64,000 nucleotides of DNA from Thuidium tamariscinum (taxonomy: Eukaryota; Streptophyta; Bryopsida; Hypnales; Thuidiaceae), in NCBI GenBank assembly GCA_947034885.2, contig OX344751.2:20708001-20772000 (forward strand), given 5' to 3'. This document shows, piece after piece, positions 50,567-61,900 of this stretch (the first letter of the stretch is position 1; each line of letters starts with the position of its first letter). A model generated the notes under the pieces. It was given only the letters and a program-made list of their open reading frames with translations, was not told the origin of the DNA and made no database searches. The position numbers and the translations under genes are program-made.

Positions 50567-51548
50567 AAGATTGAGGATAGTGAAAATCTTAGCTTGCAAC
50601 TTTGCGGTCATTGACACCATCTAGTGCGGTTTGTTTGCAAACTTCAGTAGTGTAGATGTATGAAATTTCGGTGTCAATCGCTCACCGAGTGCAAAGGAGT
50701 TGCCTTCAATTTGAGTCGACCTTCCGTGTAGTAGCTTTGCGGCCTTGTGTGCATAGCCCCCTGACCATTGTTGGGTAGTCCAATTTTCCTCTCTAGTGCG
50801 GCAGAGAAACGGCCATATTGAAAAGTGTAGGACATTAGACCTGCCTGCTGTTGAGTTGAAGGATCAATTATGTTGGCCATGTTCTAAATTGTTAACAGAG
50901 ACACGGAGCATGTAACAACAAGTTCTTGTGTTCAATGAATTGCTTGGCGAATTAGCTTTTTCACCGCCCTTCTTACCAATAAGTGTGGATGAAATATCTC
51001 GTATCGCAGCCTTGTCTTGAATCTGTGTTTATGTATGCAATTGGAAAATTATCTTGAAATTAGCATTTAATTTCCACATGGATAGACAACACATTGTCTC
51101 ATGCAACAAAAATATAAGATTGGATCTCAAATAATATAAAAGGTTAAATTAATCTGAGAAATGATGTTTGACCGTGTGGCAACAGACTTGGTCCTGCAGG
51201 TGTTCGGTTGCCTGCCTCCTAAAAATTGAGTAGATATTGTTTTGGAAGATTTGTGATGAATTTCTGCATCTTGGAATGAAAAGAATGCTCAATTTAATGA
51301 GATTTGATACCTAAGCTCCAATCTGGGTATACAAATGCACTATTCAGCGCTTACTAAAATAATAAAAATGTGTAGTAACCCAGTAAATGGCATTTTGCAA
51401 CTCTACATATGCTGCAAATGTTGTAACTTTGTCTATTTTTGTTGTTCTATCACCATAGTGAAAGGTGAAAAGGAACACCATTTTTGCTAGTAATGGCTTC
51501 TACTGTTAGACAACCTCCTCTAGTTTAGAGTCAAAAGATTATAGATCA
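50567..51548. other. CCC1 3' region and spacer
   Basis: The first few hundred bases probably hold the CCC1 3' UTR; an aataaa-like signal could not be singled out. No other gene is seen. Confidence 0.5.
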
Positions 51549-51550
51549 TA

Positions 51551-51865
51551 AGGTAGGAGACTTTTAAAGCACTTGAGCTCCAAAAGCATCCTTTAACATA
51601 GAAATGCATGTAATTTGTTTTCTTATTGCATCAATAGTGCACAAATAGAGTTTACATTTTAGGAGGTGGACACTTTTTGTGACCACAACTTCAAAAACTC
51701 ATAACTAATTATACAAAGCTCCAAAAAATGTGAAATGATTTGGATCTTTTCATGCCAATTCCATTTTCCTTTTATGGGGAAATTTATTGAAAAATATTTC
51801 AAGAAGTCTAACTTCCCCCAATTAATTTCTAATACTTAAATGGGCATCTTGTGGACCTTCTACTT
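51551..51865. mobile_element. TA-flanked MITE, family A copy 3 (reverse)
   Basis: Ends AGGTAGGAGAC and CCTTCTACTT are flanked by TA. Its interior matches the other copies in reverse orientation (ataactaattatacaaagctccaaa). A second end-like motif (AGGTAGAAGGTCC, 51873) and a third (51953, AAGTAGAAGAC) follow at once, so fragments of further copies are joined here. Confidence 0.7.
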
Positions 51866-53006
51866 TAGTCACTAAGGTAGAAGGTCCAATAGGTGTGGCC
51901 CTAATACAAACATCAAGCAACACATACCAAACATTTGAACTCTAAAAGCTAAAGTAGAAGACTTTTAAATCTCACCACTAAAGAAGAATGACCCAATGTC
52001 ATTAGTTATACAATTTTGACTTGATAGGCCCCTCCCATTTGTACTAATCTCCCACCCATTTCCACAAACTATATTAGTCATTTTCTTTGAAAATTGGGTG
52101 CTATTGTTAAAGAATGATATCAAATTTATATTTAATTATGGAAAGCTTAAGGTTGATAAAGATGTTGTTCAATCATTAGAGGGGACTTGAAACAAGGAGA
52201 GGGGTGTTTCACACCTATTTCCCTAGTTGTTCACCTTGTAGTGAGGGAATGGTTTGTTGTCAAAAATATTAATAATAAAAAGATTTTTTTTATTTACAAA
52301 AAAAAATTGAATATTTTTTTTCAAAAAAAAAAATTAATTAAATATGTTTTTATTAGATGTGCTAAAGTTCAACCATAGTAAACTACTTTGGTGACACAAT
52401 TCCCTTATTCCTTGTAGTCTAAGAATTTGCAGCCTTGTTGAGCATCTAAATCTCATTTAATGAATTGTTCCCTATACCACTCTCATTGAACAAGACTAAG
52501 GTGGTGGATCACTAATGTTGAACTTTTTAAGGGGTGGGATAAACCAATACCCCGGCTTGTCTTCCTAAAGTCCCTAACTTTTTTCCCAACCAGGATGTAT
52601 GTTAAATAGAGCCCTCCTTCTTTGTATTTGATTAATCTATTTTCTACACCACTCCAAGCTAATTCAGGGCCTTTGATTGCAAATATGAATTTCCAAATTT
52701 TATTGTGGATAGTAAATAAAAGATCATGTGTTTTCCCAGGGTGTAAAACACAAAATAAGCTAGGGGCTTGGTTTACCATTGTCCATTTTAAAATGGTCAT
52801 GTCTCCACCCACTAAGAGTTTTATATTTTTGTAACAAACTTGTTTGAAAATTCATATCAAATTCAATCCTTATCAAATTAATATGATTGACTCGTATTTC
52901 AATCAATTTACTAGATTCTTTCTATGAAAAATGTAGGCAACAATAAACACAATGCACATGCCACCCAAATTCCAAATCAAGATGGTCCTAGGCTGTTCTC
53001 CCTTAA

Positions 53007-53421
53007 TCCATTAAGGACCATGGTCGATTTTAGGGGTGGGCAATGTAGTCTTTGGTCAAATTGGCTGAATGTTCACTTTTGAAGCATAACAAAGGTCTAG
53101 CAGGATCTGACCGTACAGATGAGTGCAATTTGAATACAATATGCTAAAGTTGTTTCATTTGGGGCAAGCAATGTTCCCTTCTAAATTGTTATAACACATC
53201 TTTGTTTCATTTTCAGCCCCCCAATCCTCACAAATTTCAAGTCTAAGACCACATGGTTGATTAGATTGGCCTGATTTTTGTTCCATTGGATTGAGCTTAG
53301 AATTCTCCTCATCCGTCTCCATTAGATTGACCAAACCACAACACAATTCATAACCAATCTTCCCCTACCAATAGAAATGTGACATAATCAACCCAAAAGT
53401 GGTCGACCGGTCCTTGATGGG
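53007..53421. mobile_element. TTAA-flanked MITE, piggyBac type
   Basis: TTAA at 53003-53006 and 53422-53425 bounds a 415-bp element. The ends are inverted repeats: TCCATTAAGGACC-ATGGTCGA at the left and, read inward from the right, CCCATCAAGGACC-GGTCGACC. The TTAA duplication and an end beginning CCC point to piggyBac-type mobilisation. It has no coding capacity. It lies 160 bp past the stop of the DUF2235 gene and so may be within its 3' transcript. Confidence 0.72.
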
Positions 53422-53582
53422 TTAATCCAAAACAAAACTGGCTGAATTGCAATGAATTTCACCTGGAAACAACCCCTAGAAATTCCAGAACAATGGCAAA
53501 AACTACTGAAGCACGTCTCCTTCAGTCCCACTCCCCAAGCGAATTGTGACTTCCTGGGGGTTGACAAGTACTCCGAATCATT

Positions 53583-55166
53583 CTAACGTAAAAGCCTCTC
53601 CGCAGCTGGTCCCGTTGCCCTTCCAAACCAGCTCCAGAACCCGCTCTGCTTCGCAGGCGCCACCACCTCATGTCCGCATTCACACTTAGTTAATGGCAGC
53701 CGATACAATGGTTTAATCTCACCCGTCTTCTCGGCGTCGTCGGTTTCGATCTGCCACCGCGTCCTCTTCACGAGATCGGGAGTCTCGATATCCAGCTTGT
53801 GAATCTCCACCACGTCGGGCTTCACTTCCGTAAACTGCCTCCCGTACTGTCCAAACAGGGTCCTCGGGCGGTAGGCCTGGCTCTCGCCTTGCTTGGCGGA
53901 CAGCTTAAGGCGATCCGTCACGGACCAGTGCAGCTTGGCGCCGTTCTCTACGATGGCTTCCCTGTGGAATAGTTTGCAAAACCATTTGTAGTATCCGCCG
54001 AGGAAAAGAGCATACGAATCTTCGGGTTCGCGCAGGGAGACGCGGCGGGTGGGTTCGGGAGTGCCTTGGGAGCTGCTGCTGCTGCTTTTTTGAGTGGGAG
54101 GCGAGTCGTAGGTCCAGTAGAAGCGGAGGCCATGCTTTATGGCATGATTCTGCATCCACACGTAGGAGTAATGCCAGAGATCGTCCGGGTCGTTGAGGTC
54201 GTCTAGGTCTGCACCGCCACCGACGTTGCAGTGACTCCCCGCGAACCAGACTTGCTTGACCTCTTGATCTTCTGAAGTGACTGCGTCCCAGAGAGTGGGA
54301 GCGAAGTGCTTGCGGTGTTCGTCGATGGCGAGAGCGTGGTAAGCGTTTTCCACGATGCACGAGAGGCCTTGGCCGTGGAACTGGTACTGCTTACTGCTGT
54401 ATCGAGAGAAGGGGTAGACGTGGTCGTCGAGGGCTTTGATTCCCGTTTCGGGGATGCCCACTGCCCCGACGGTGTCCCACACGCCAAGCATCTTGACTGT
54501 GACGCTTTGAATGCGGATCTTGTCTTTCGTGGCAGTGGTTTTGAAGTCTTGCCATGCGTTGTAGAAGTCATTTTGCCAAGCAGGATCTGTTTTCGCTTTC
54601 CCATCGGCAGTGGTGGTTTGAACGTACGCCTGGTACATGTCGTACGCTTTCACCACGACTGGGCTGTCCTCCTTCAACGCCTGATCCTGATGAGTTTCGT
54701 CGGCTATCCTCAGGACCCCGCCACACCGATGCACGAGCGAGACGAGAGAGCGCGCGGAAAACGCCCCGCGACTGAAGCCGAACACGAAAATCTCGTCTCC
54801 TTCGCGGTAGTGATTGGACAACCAGACGTAGCCTGCGATGACGTTTGCGGAGAGGCCGAAACCAAACCCTAAGCCGGATAAATGACCGAGGACGTCCGTA
54901 CCCACCCCTTTGATGTACTTCACCAGCTGCACGGGCTCACGATCGGGCTCCACGGGCTCCACGCTTGAGACTCCGCGACCGACCTTAATATATGGCTCGT
55001 AATCTCCCGGCTTCGAATCGTCAACAGCCTCGAACATACGGGCAACATTTGACAAGTTGAGCCTCTTGTTCCCCGTGCCATCAAACATCACCACCAGACG
55101 ACGATGGGGTTTCAACGGGTCCCGCTCGGGAGCTTGCGAATCGTGGTGTCCATTTGAGGAGCTCAT
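53583..55166 (-). CDS. DUF2235 alpha/beta hydrolase, intronless
   Basis: A single 527-codon exon from ATG at 55166 (an in-frame ATG at 55190 would add eight residues). The DUF2235 signature is complete. Counted from the longer start: RRLVVMFDGTGNK (30-42), the nucleophile elbow GFSRGAF with Ser140, LGVWDTVG (235-242), HALAIDEHR (285-293) and GSHCNVGGG (318-326). The family folds as an alpha/beta hydrolase; bacterial members include phospholipase effectors, and fungi and some plants hold uncharacterised copies. No signal peptide or membrane helix is seen. The gene is clearly more GC-rich than the flanking DNA and, unlike the other large genes here, has no intron. Substrate is unknown. Confidence 0.87.
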   Translation of the reverse strand: MSSSNGHHDSQAPERDPLKPHRRLVVMFDGTGNKRLNLSNVARMFEAVDDSKPGDYEPYIKVGRGVSSVEPVEPDREPVQLVKYIKGVGTDVLGHLSGLGFGFGLSANVIAGYVWLSNHYREGDEIFVFGFSRGAFSARSLVSLVHRCGGVLRIADETHQDQALKEDSPVVVKAYDMYQAYVQTTTADGKAKTDPAWQNDFYNAWQDFKTTATKDKIRIQSVTVKMLGVWDTVGAVGIPETGIKALDDHVYPFSRYSSKQYQFHGQGLSCIVENAYHALAIDEHRKHFAPTLWDAVTSEDQEVKQVWFAGSHCNVGGGADLDDLNDPDDLWHYSYVWMQNHAIKHGLRFYWTYDSPPTQKSSSSSSQGTPEPTRRVSLREPEDSYALFLGGYYKWFCKLFHREAIVENGAKLHWSVTDRLKLSAKQGESQAYRPRTLFGQYGRQFTEVKPDVVEIHKLDIETPDLVKRTRWQIETDDAEKTGEIKPLYRLPLTKCECGHEVVAPAKQSGFWSWFGRATGPAAERLLR

Positions 55167-55646
55167 CCTGTAATCAAGTTTGCAATTCATGTCACAAACT
55201 CACTCTCAGCATAATATTCCCGTAGTGGATTCAATTCACCGAAAGCAAGTCAGAAGTAGAGCTAGATGTTTATGCGACTTGTGACGTGCAATCGGTTTTC
55301 AAAACATGCTCTAGACCCAGTCTGCACACAAATTTTTCAAGCCTGACTTCTACCAAAGCCGTGCATGAGCGGAAAGCCCACAATATGAAGAACACGTAAC
55401 GTCTTCCTCCATAGATCATTCATTCTCAACTCATTCTTCATCGTAATCTACCGACAGACGAGATTGCCGACGAAAAAATAAATTTAGCACAGGGGACCCA
55501 ACTGAACTTGGCACGCAAATCATTCATTTTGTAAAATGCTAGGCATTGCAGGCAATTGCAACCAGTTTGATTCCAAGCATTGCTCTTGCATATACAGACT
55601 CCATAACAGAAAATGAGATTGTTCACCTGTTTTGCAGACAGTGCAG

Positions 55647-56015
55647 CTAGCTAGCTGTGAGACTGAAGCGCTTAGTCAGAGATCCGCTTCGAATGGAAGG
55701 ATGTTCAAAAACTACACGCGCTCGTTTCGCTCGAAATCCTCTTAATGCAGCAAGCTTCTCAAGGTACGATGCGCCTGCATTCACGACAACAAACCTCCAA
55801 GCACATCTGCACAGATTAAGAGCCTCGAGGATGACCCCAGCTTTATACTCCCCGTATACCGCCAGTGAAGAGATCCACCAACCCCCGACATTGTCGCAAC
55901 TTCCTGTGAGCACTCCGTCGGGCCCTCGCTCTGATGCTGTGTCAGGCTGCAAGTTGCCCCAAGAAATAAGTGGATTCCGCTCTTTCCAAGTATTGTAACG
56001 TGGGAGGTACGACAT
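55647..56015 (-). other. Unassigned 122-codon frame upstream of DUF2235
   Basis: The frame from MSYLPRYNTWKERNP to LTKRFSLTAS has protein-like composition in a patch of balanced GC (55.65-56.3 kb). I do not recognise it. It could be an exon of a small gene, a 5' leader frame of the DUF2235 gene or a remnant. Confidence 0.25.
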
Positions 56016-56949
56016 TTCTATTTTTCGGTGACAGACGTGATGCTGCTAGTCAACGTTCGAAATTATCGTCGACGCAAGGTCGTATTTGGACAATGGTTCA
56101 GCACGTGGGACAGGCTGGCGGCAAGAAAAACATGGGTCGTGGGCACTGGGAAGTGGGGGAGGAAACGCAAATCTCTGGAAACACTCGCAGGAGTACCATG
56201 TCGCCAGTTTCCTTCAGCGAATCTCCGTTCGGCTGTTCGGCATACTCGGTATTTTCACCAGCCAGAATTCTTCTCTCATTACGCGTTGCCACATCTCCTC
56301 CGACAATGAAACTTCTATGATGAATGAGAACAGATGGAATGGAAAAAAGGAGTCAATAGGAAATTTCTCATTTTGTGACATCCCATTTTGTGGAAAACCA
56401 ATAACAAACCAGGTGAAAACTGATGGGTAGGTTAAGTGAAAGCGCAACTGATATCTTTGTGCACAAAAACTTTTTCACACAACCCCATTTTCGCTTCCAA
56501 AGAAAAAGATAAAGAATTCTCAATCCTCAGAATATAGGACCCTTGCAACTCAAGAAGAGGGCAACATCTCCAATCTTGAAGGACTAAGAATGAAGACGGC
56601 TCAGGAAGGTGAGATAACCCCTAATTTGGGACTGTAGCTGTAAAAAGAATTGTCACCAATTCTTTTGAAAAAAATGAAATATTAAACAAGATTTGGATGA
56701 AAGTTAATACTCACACTACACAATGAATGATGGAATGTATACAAATAGATGAGTCTACAGTAGAACCTCTTTGAAGCAATAAGATTGGGACCACTCTAAC
56801 ACATTAGAGAAGAAAGGTTATTGTATCTGGTAGGAACATGATCTTTGTATGTGGTTCATGTCGTTAAGCCATCAACCGAATCAATGTCAATGTCTTGTGA
56901 CAACATTTCAGTGAATTAGAGAGGAACGAATTAGGGAGGTTTTAGTGTA

Positions 56950-57537
56950 TGGTAGAAGGCTCAGGAACCACTTATTTAAGAGCTGATCTGCCTTTTCCGT
57001 GTATGTCTTTAGATGGAAATATTTTTAGTTTAGTTTTCAGTCAAGGAGAAATAGATGAGGAATCTAACACAAGTTGTTTCATATTTTTTGAAGCATTATT
57101 GAATTAGTTATGAATTTTCAAAAACAATCTGCCATAGGACCCTATTTGTGATCAGTAGGCCTTGAAAACCTATACATGCCCAGTTTTAAAAAAAATGGCT
57201 TGGTTCAAAAACTAATAATGCAACATGTAAAAAGCACTGGAAATGGTTTCTAAATGTGTCCCTTTCAAAAACTGAAATGAATTATTCAATTAATCATTAT
57301 TTGAGATTTTTTTAACCCTTGAAAGAAGGTGGTTCAACAACCATTTTTTATTTTGAATAAAATCAGTAGACACATACCCACTTAGTTAGGATTGAACTAT
57401 TGTAACTCTGAAACCATCCATTCCAATAGTAAAAATCAAACGGCTTAGCATGCTTCAATATAATCCACAGTTCATTTTCTCACAATGATTTATCCATTTC
57501 AGACCAAAAGCCTGCACGGTTTATGAGCCTCCTACCA
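56950..57537. mobile_element. TA-flanked MITE, family A copy 4
   Basis: Ends TGGTAGAAGGCTC and GAGCCTCCTACCA are flanked by TA. The left half closely follows copy 1 (taagagctgatctgcctttt, gtgtatgtcttta). At 588 bp it is about 180 bp longer than copy 1 because of extra sequence in the right half. Confidence 0.8.
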
Positions 57538-57649
57538 TATACTCCGTATCTTTGTCCTCTTGTATCTGCACTTCTGCATGGATCCCAGGGTGCAGTCGAT
57601 CTGACAACGAAATAGCAAAAAAAATGGGCTGCTGAGTTGGGATTTCTGC

Positions 57650-58950
57650 AACCGTGTACTCCGAACCTGCCAGTGTTCAGATTCAGCCTTATCTGCGCTT
57701 CTGCAGTCCTGTTTTGGAGCCTGCACGTGAAGGATTCCGTTCTTGCAGCAGGGTGATGCACAACCACAGTCTGGGGTTTTGTGGGGAAGGACGGCTGCGT
57801 GAAAAGCATGTGTTGAAATACACTTCAACAGTCAGTCAGTCCCCATGACCCCTTTTTTGGAGGCACCAAGATGCTGAATTGCTCCATTTCAAAATACATT
57901 TCTCCCTTCTTCTTTTTTTGTCAGAAGTTTCTCATTTCTATTCAAAATATAGATGAAATTGTCAAATTTTGATTTAAAAAGTGTATAAATATGATTGAAA
58001 AGTGTGTTTTTTTCCTAATGATGGAGGGATGTAGAAGTACAATGCTTCACCAAATTATAAATGATCGCCATCTTAGTGGGTTTTTTTTCTAAGCAAAATT
58101 TTGCTCGACCTGACAAATTCTGGCCTCTCTGGAACTCTCCTTCCAAATTTCAGCCTATACCCCCAAACCCAACAAACTGACAGATGATTAAAAAAAAAAC
58201 TGAACTGCATCCTAGCACATGCTCAAAAACTGAAAAAAGAAAAGAAAGAAGGGAGGTGCTCCTCGTGAACCAGCTGCCACTCAAAAACTGTACTGTGAAG
58301 CAGAGAACTAACTTCCCTACAGTTCTTTCATGATTGATTGCTCAATTATCTACCATATGGACAATGAATGTTTTGAAACCAGAGAGTACATTCTGAGAGA
58401 AATAACTCCCCTACAGTACTTTCACGTTTGAATGCTCACCCTATGAATGATGAATGTTATGAAATCGAAGAGTAATTCCTGAAATTAATCCAGTGAGAAC
58501 ATGACTCACGTGAGGACTAAATATGTTTGAGGAATGACCTATAAGGAAATTGTCAGAGCAAAGAATGCACTGATGAGTGATTGCAAGAAACTGCAACCGT
58601 GTTCTTGTACATAATTTACCACCATTCAGAGTCAGCCTTATCTGCGCTATTGCAGTCGTGTTTTCGAACCCCACACGTCAAGGGTTTGTCTGAAATACAC
58701 TGCAACTCGGCCCCCGTCAAGTCAACCGTCTAGAAGAGAAAGAACTCGCCTACAATGATTTCATGTTTGAATACTAAATTAACTTATCCACCTAATGGAT
58801 GATGAATGTTTTAAACACCAAGTGTACTTCCTGGGATATTTCAGTGAGAATAGGACTCACAAGAGGAATAAAAATGTTTGATGAATGACTTTAAAGAAAT
58901 TGTTAGAACAAAGAATGCACTGATAAGTGATTGCAAGAAACGCATGTTTG
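57650..58950. repeat. Degenerate local duplications 3' of the coiled-coil gene
   Basis: 58405-58600 and 58735-58945 are diverged copies (shared aaagaatgcactgat, agtgattgcaagaaac), with a shorter third copy at 58310-58400. 57655-57830 and 58600-58720 share a second unit (cagccttatctgcgct, gaaatacact). No coding potential is apparent. Confidence 0.7.
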
Positions 58951-58958
58951 ATAACGAT

Positions 58959-61900
58959 TCAGATCCCGGCAAACGCTCCATCAGGCGCCTCCTGACGTAT
59001 TTGCATCAACCGGTTTTCAATGCTCGCTAAAACAGGCTTGTAACTGCAAAAACACCCCAACCTAGTTAATAAGAAGCCTTAACAGATAGCATATCCCCAT
59101 TCTAGAATGCAATAAAATGAAAAGAAAAACAAGTGGCTAATTGCAAGTCCCTCTACCCCGACTAGAACCGTCTGTCCACATAATCCTTGGCACGAAACTA
59201 TTGTTGCAAACCTTAATGCTTTTGCATCTTTTAATGTAGAGAATGCATGCTTTAAATACCAAGTAGTGCTATCATTTTGTTAGATTAACGTCAAAATTCT
59301 ACTAGGCGTAAGAAATTCTTTCATTGGAATGATGCACCCCAACATGCTACTATTGCTTTCAACACATTTCATGGGGGACCAGAATTCACAGTTTCTCATT
59401 TTCATAGGGCACCAGAACTCCCTCCTTTTCTAACCCAATGCTTAGTCTCTCCTCTTGCGATAGTGACAATGAAGACAATGAAAGAGAACTCACAGACTGC
59501 TAAGGCTCGTCAAAGCCTGGACAGCACGATTCAGGTCAGCTGACTGCTGGGTCACTTGAGCACTTAACTCCTCAGATCTTGCTAATGCCCTCGCTAGCTC
59601 AATCTGGGAATTGAATGTCAAATTGTAAACAAGGATGATAATTGCAAACTACAGGAAAGAATAATAGACAAAGGTTAGAAACAGTGACGTCACCACCCTA
59701 GAGACCATTCTGAAGGATGTTCATACAACAATCTTTTATTACATGTATGTTTTTAAAGCGAAAGTTTCCCGCAGATAAATAGATCCTGCTAGGACAATCG
59801 CCTTTGTAAATTTGGCGGTTGCTGTTACCTTAAGTTTGGTCCTTTCAGCCTGCCAGCTCTCTGTGGCAGTGTCCTTGCCATGACCATCTCCAGCATGTGT
59901 CTCTAAAGCCGAAGATTCCTTTTCAGTTACTGCGGATTGCTCCAGGCGTAACTGGTTCAACATGGCTCGCAGTTCCGTGTTTTGCTGAATACATTCTTGG
60001 ACCTGAACAGTAGAAAAACAAAAGTCACCAGATGTTCACAAAAGTCACAAAGGTCAATCACTCCGCAAAATCAGATCCTTATACAAAGTGTTAATTGTAG
60101 ATTAACACACTAGGACTAGTTGCAAGAACCGCGAGTAAATCACCAGCAGCTAATCGAAAATGTCTACCCCAAAAATAGTAATGTATAATTTTCATATGGT
60201 TGTTTCCATACATTCCACATTAGAACACACCATTTGCAAAAAATAATACTGAATATGTATGCTATACTTGAACAAAAATTAATTTTCTAGATACGAAAGA
60301 AAGAAAACGTTAATATATATATATATGTATTTCATATATTTAAAATAAAAAAAACTATTTACGTCAAATAAAATTCCAAAATATCGAACTGTAATTCATA
60401 AAAAATTCAAAAACCCTATTCAACAATCTTAGAATGTCCCTATAACTACGACTAGAAATTCTATAAGACATAGGAATTTCAATCTTTGGAGTGAAGAGCC
60501 CCAAAATGTTAATATTTCTCTTAACCCATGTCTCATAAGCTTTCTGAACCGTGGCCAAGTCTCTCCCTTTCGGACAGAGACAAAAAAGGAACAAGTACGG
60601 TAATAATGATGATAGGAAGTTTACTGCTCACCTGAGCCTCCCACCGTGCTCCAAATTCATTGGCTTGAGTCACGTTTCCTCGTAGTCCTTCGTTCTCGAC
60701 AAATAGCCTTTCTATCTCTAAGGATTGTTTGTCTATCTGCAAACATCGCTCTCTCGCATGGTTATGATCTAAGCGGAAACCGAGAAAGTATCAACACTTT
60801 CTCAAAAAATCCAAAGAATCTTCTAAATGTGCTTTCAGTGTGCAGCTGTAAACTTCCTTGCCAAGAAACTCTCGAAGAAAAGACGCTTCAAGATTGTCTA
60901 AACCCGTAAAGTTTTCAAATAGTACCTCGGCAAGTAATGTCTGACGACCAATTTCTTGTCGCTCAACCATAGATGCCAGCTCCCGAAGTTTACTCTCGGC
61001 AATACCTTTCTCTTCCTATGTCACAACAGAAACAGATCATTTAGAAAACTTGACAACAGAATGTGAGCAACGTCAACATATGCGCTATATCAGTTGACCA
61101 GCCGAACGATTCAATTACCAACTGTCGATTGGCACAGATGAAACTGGAGAGGCACAACAGAAAAGACAACAAGAATTAATACCTTAAGCTTCTCATTGAA
61201 CAACGCTTTTCCATCAGAAGTCACTACCTCCTGCATTTAAGAGTAACAAAACACATCACCGTCAAAATAATCCTGTTCGCTACGTCTACACATGATCTAT
61301 AAACAACACTGAACGTGGCAAGTCATGTCGTTAAGAATGAGAAAATTCGTACTTTTGATGTTGCCGAGTCTGTTAGTGGTGCTTCGGTAAATGGAACAGT
61401 GACGCTGGTGCGACTTTGCTTGGGTTCTTCCATTTCTGCAGTTCAATACCAACTTTTATCAGCCATAAGCACTGGATAGAAAACTGACCCTGTAGCACAC
61501 TCATGATCATTAGGGCTTACAAATTCACAATATGTATTTAAATATACACTAAAATTCAACCATCTGGCGCGGTGAGGAAGTCGAAAACGCCAAACCCAAA
61601 AGACATCTTAGAGACTGATAGAAAGTAGGTCCACAACAAGCGCTTGCATGTATTCACATACTTAACTAGTACCCTGTACCTGCCAGGAAACAAATTCCCC
61701 GGAGTGGAGACCATCGAAGACTCGACTATTTCTAGATACTGGGAAATTGGAAAACTCACCAGCAAGTCTGGAACTCATGATGAATAGCTCATTTTGAAGC
61801 TCTTGATTCTGAGCACTTAAGTTGGCAGATCTTTGGCGTTCCATTGATACCCTCTGCTGCTCTTGCTGAAGCACCAACAACGCCTCCTGATGTAGAAGAG

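Noticed and set aside
54306-54872. 188-codon plus-strand frame opposite the DUF2235 gene
   Set aside because: It is antisense to a clear conserved gene and arises from the high GC of that gene; no family features.
57311-57330. TTAACCCTTGAAAG resembling a piggyBac-type end
   Set aside because: It lies inside a TA-MITE, has no partner end and lacks the inner palindrome; chance match.
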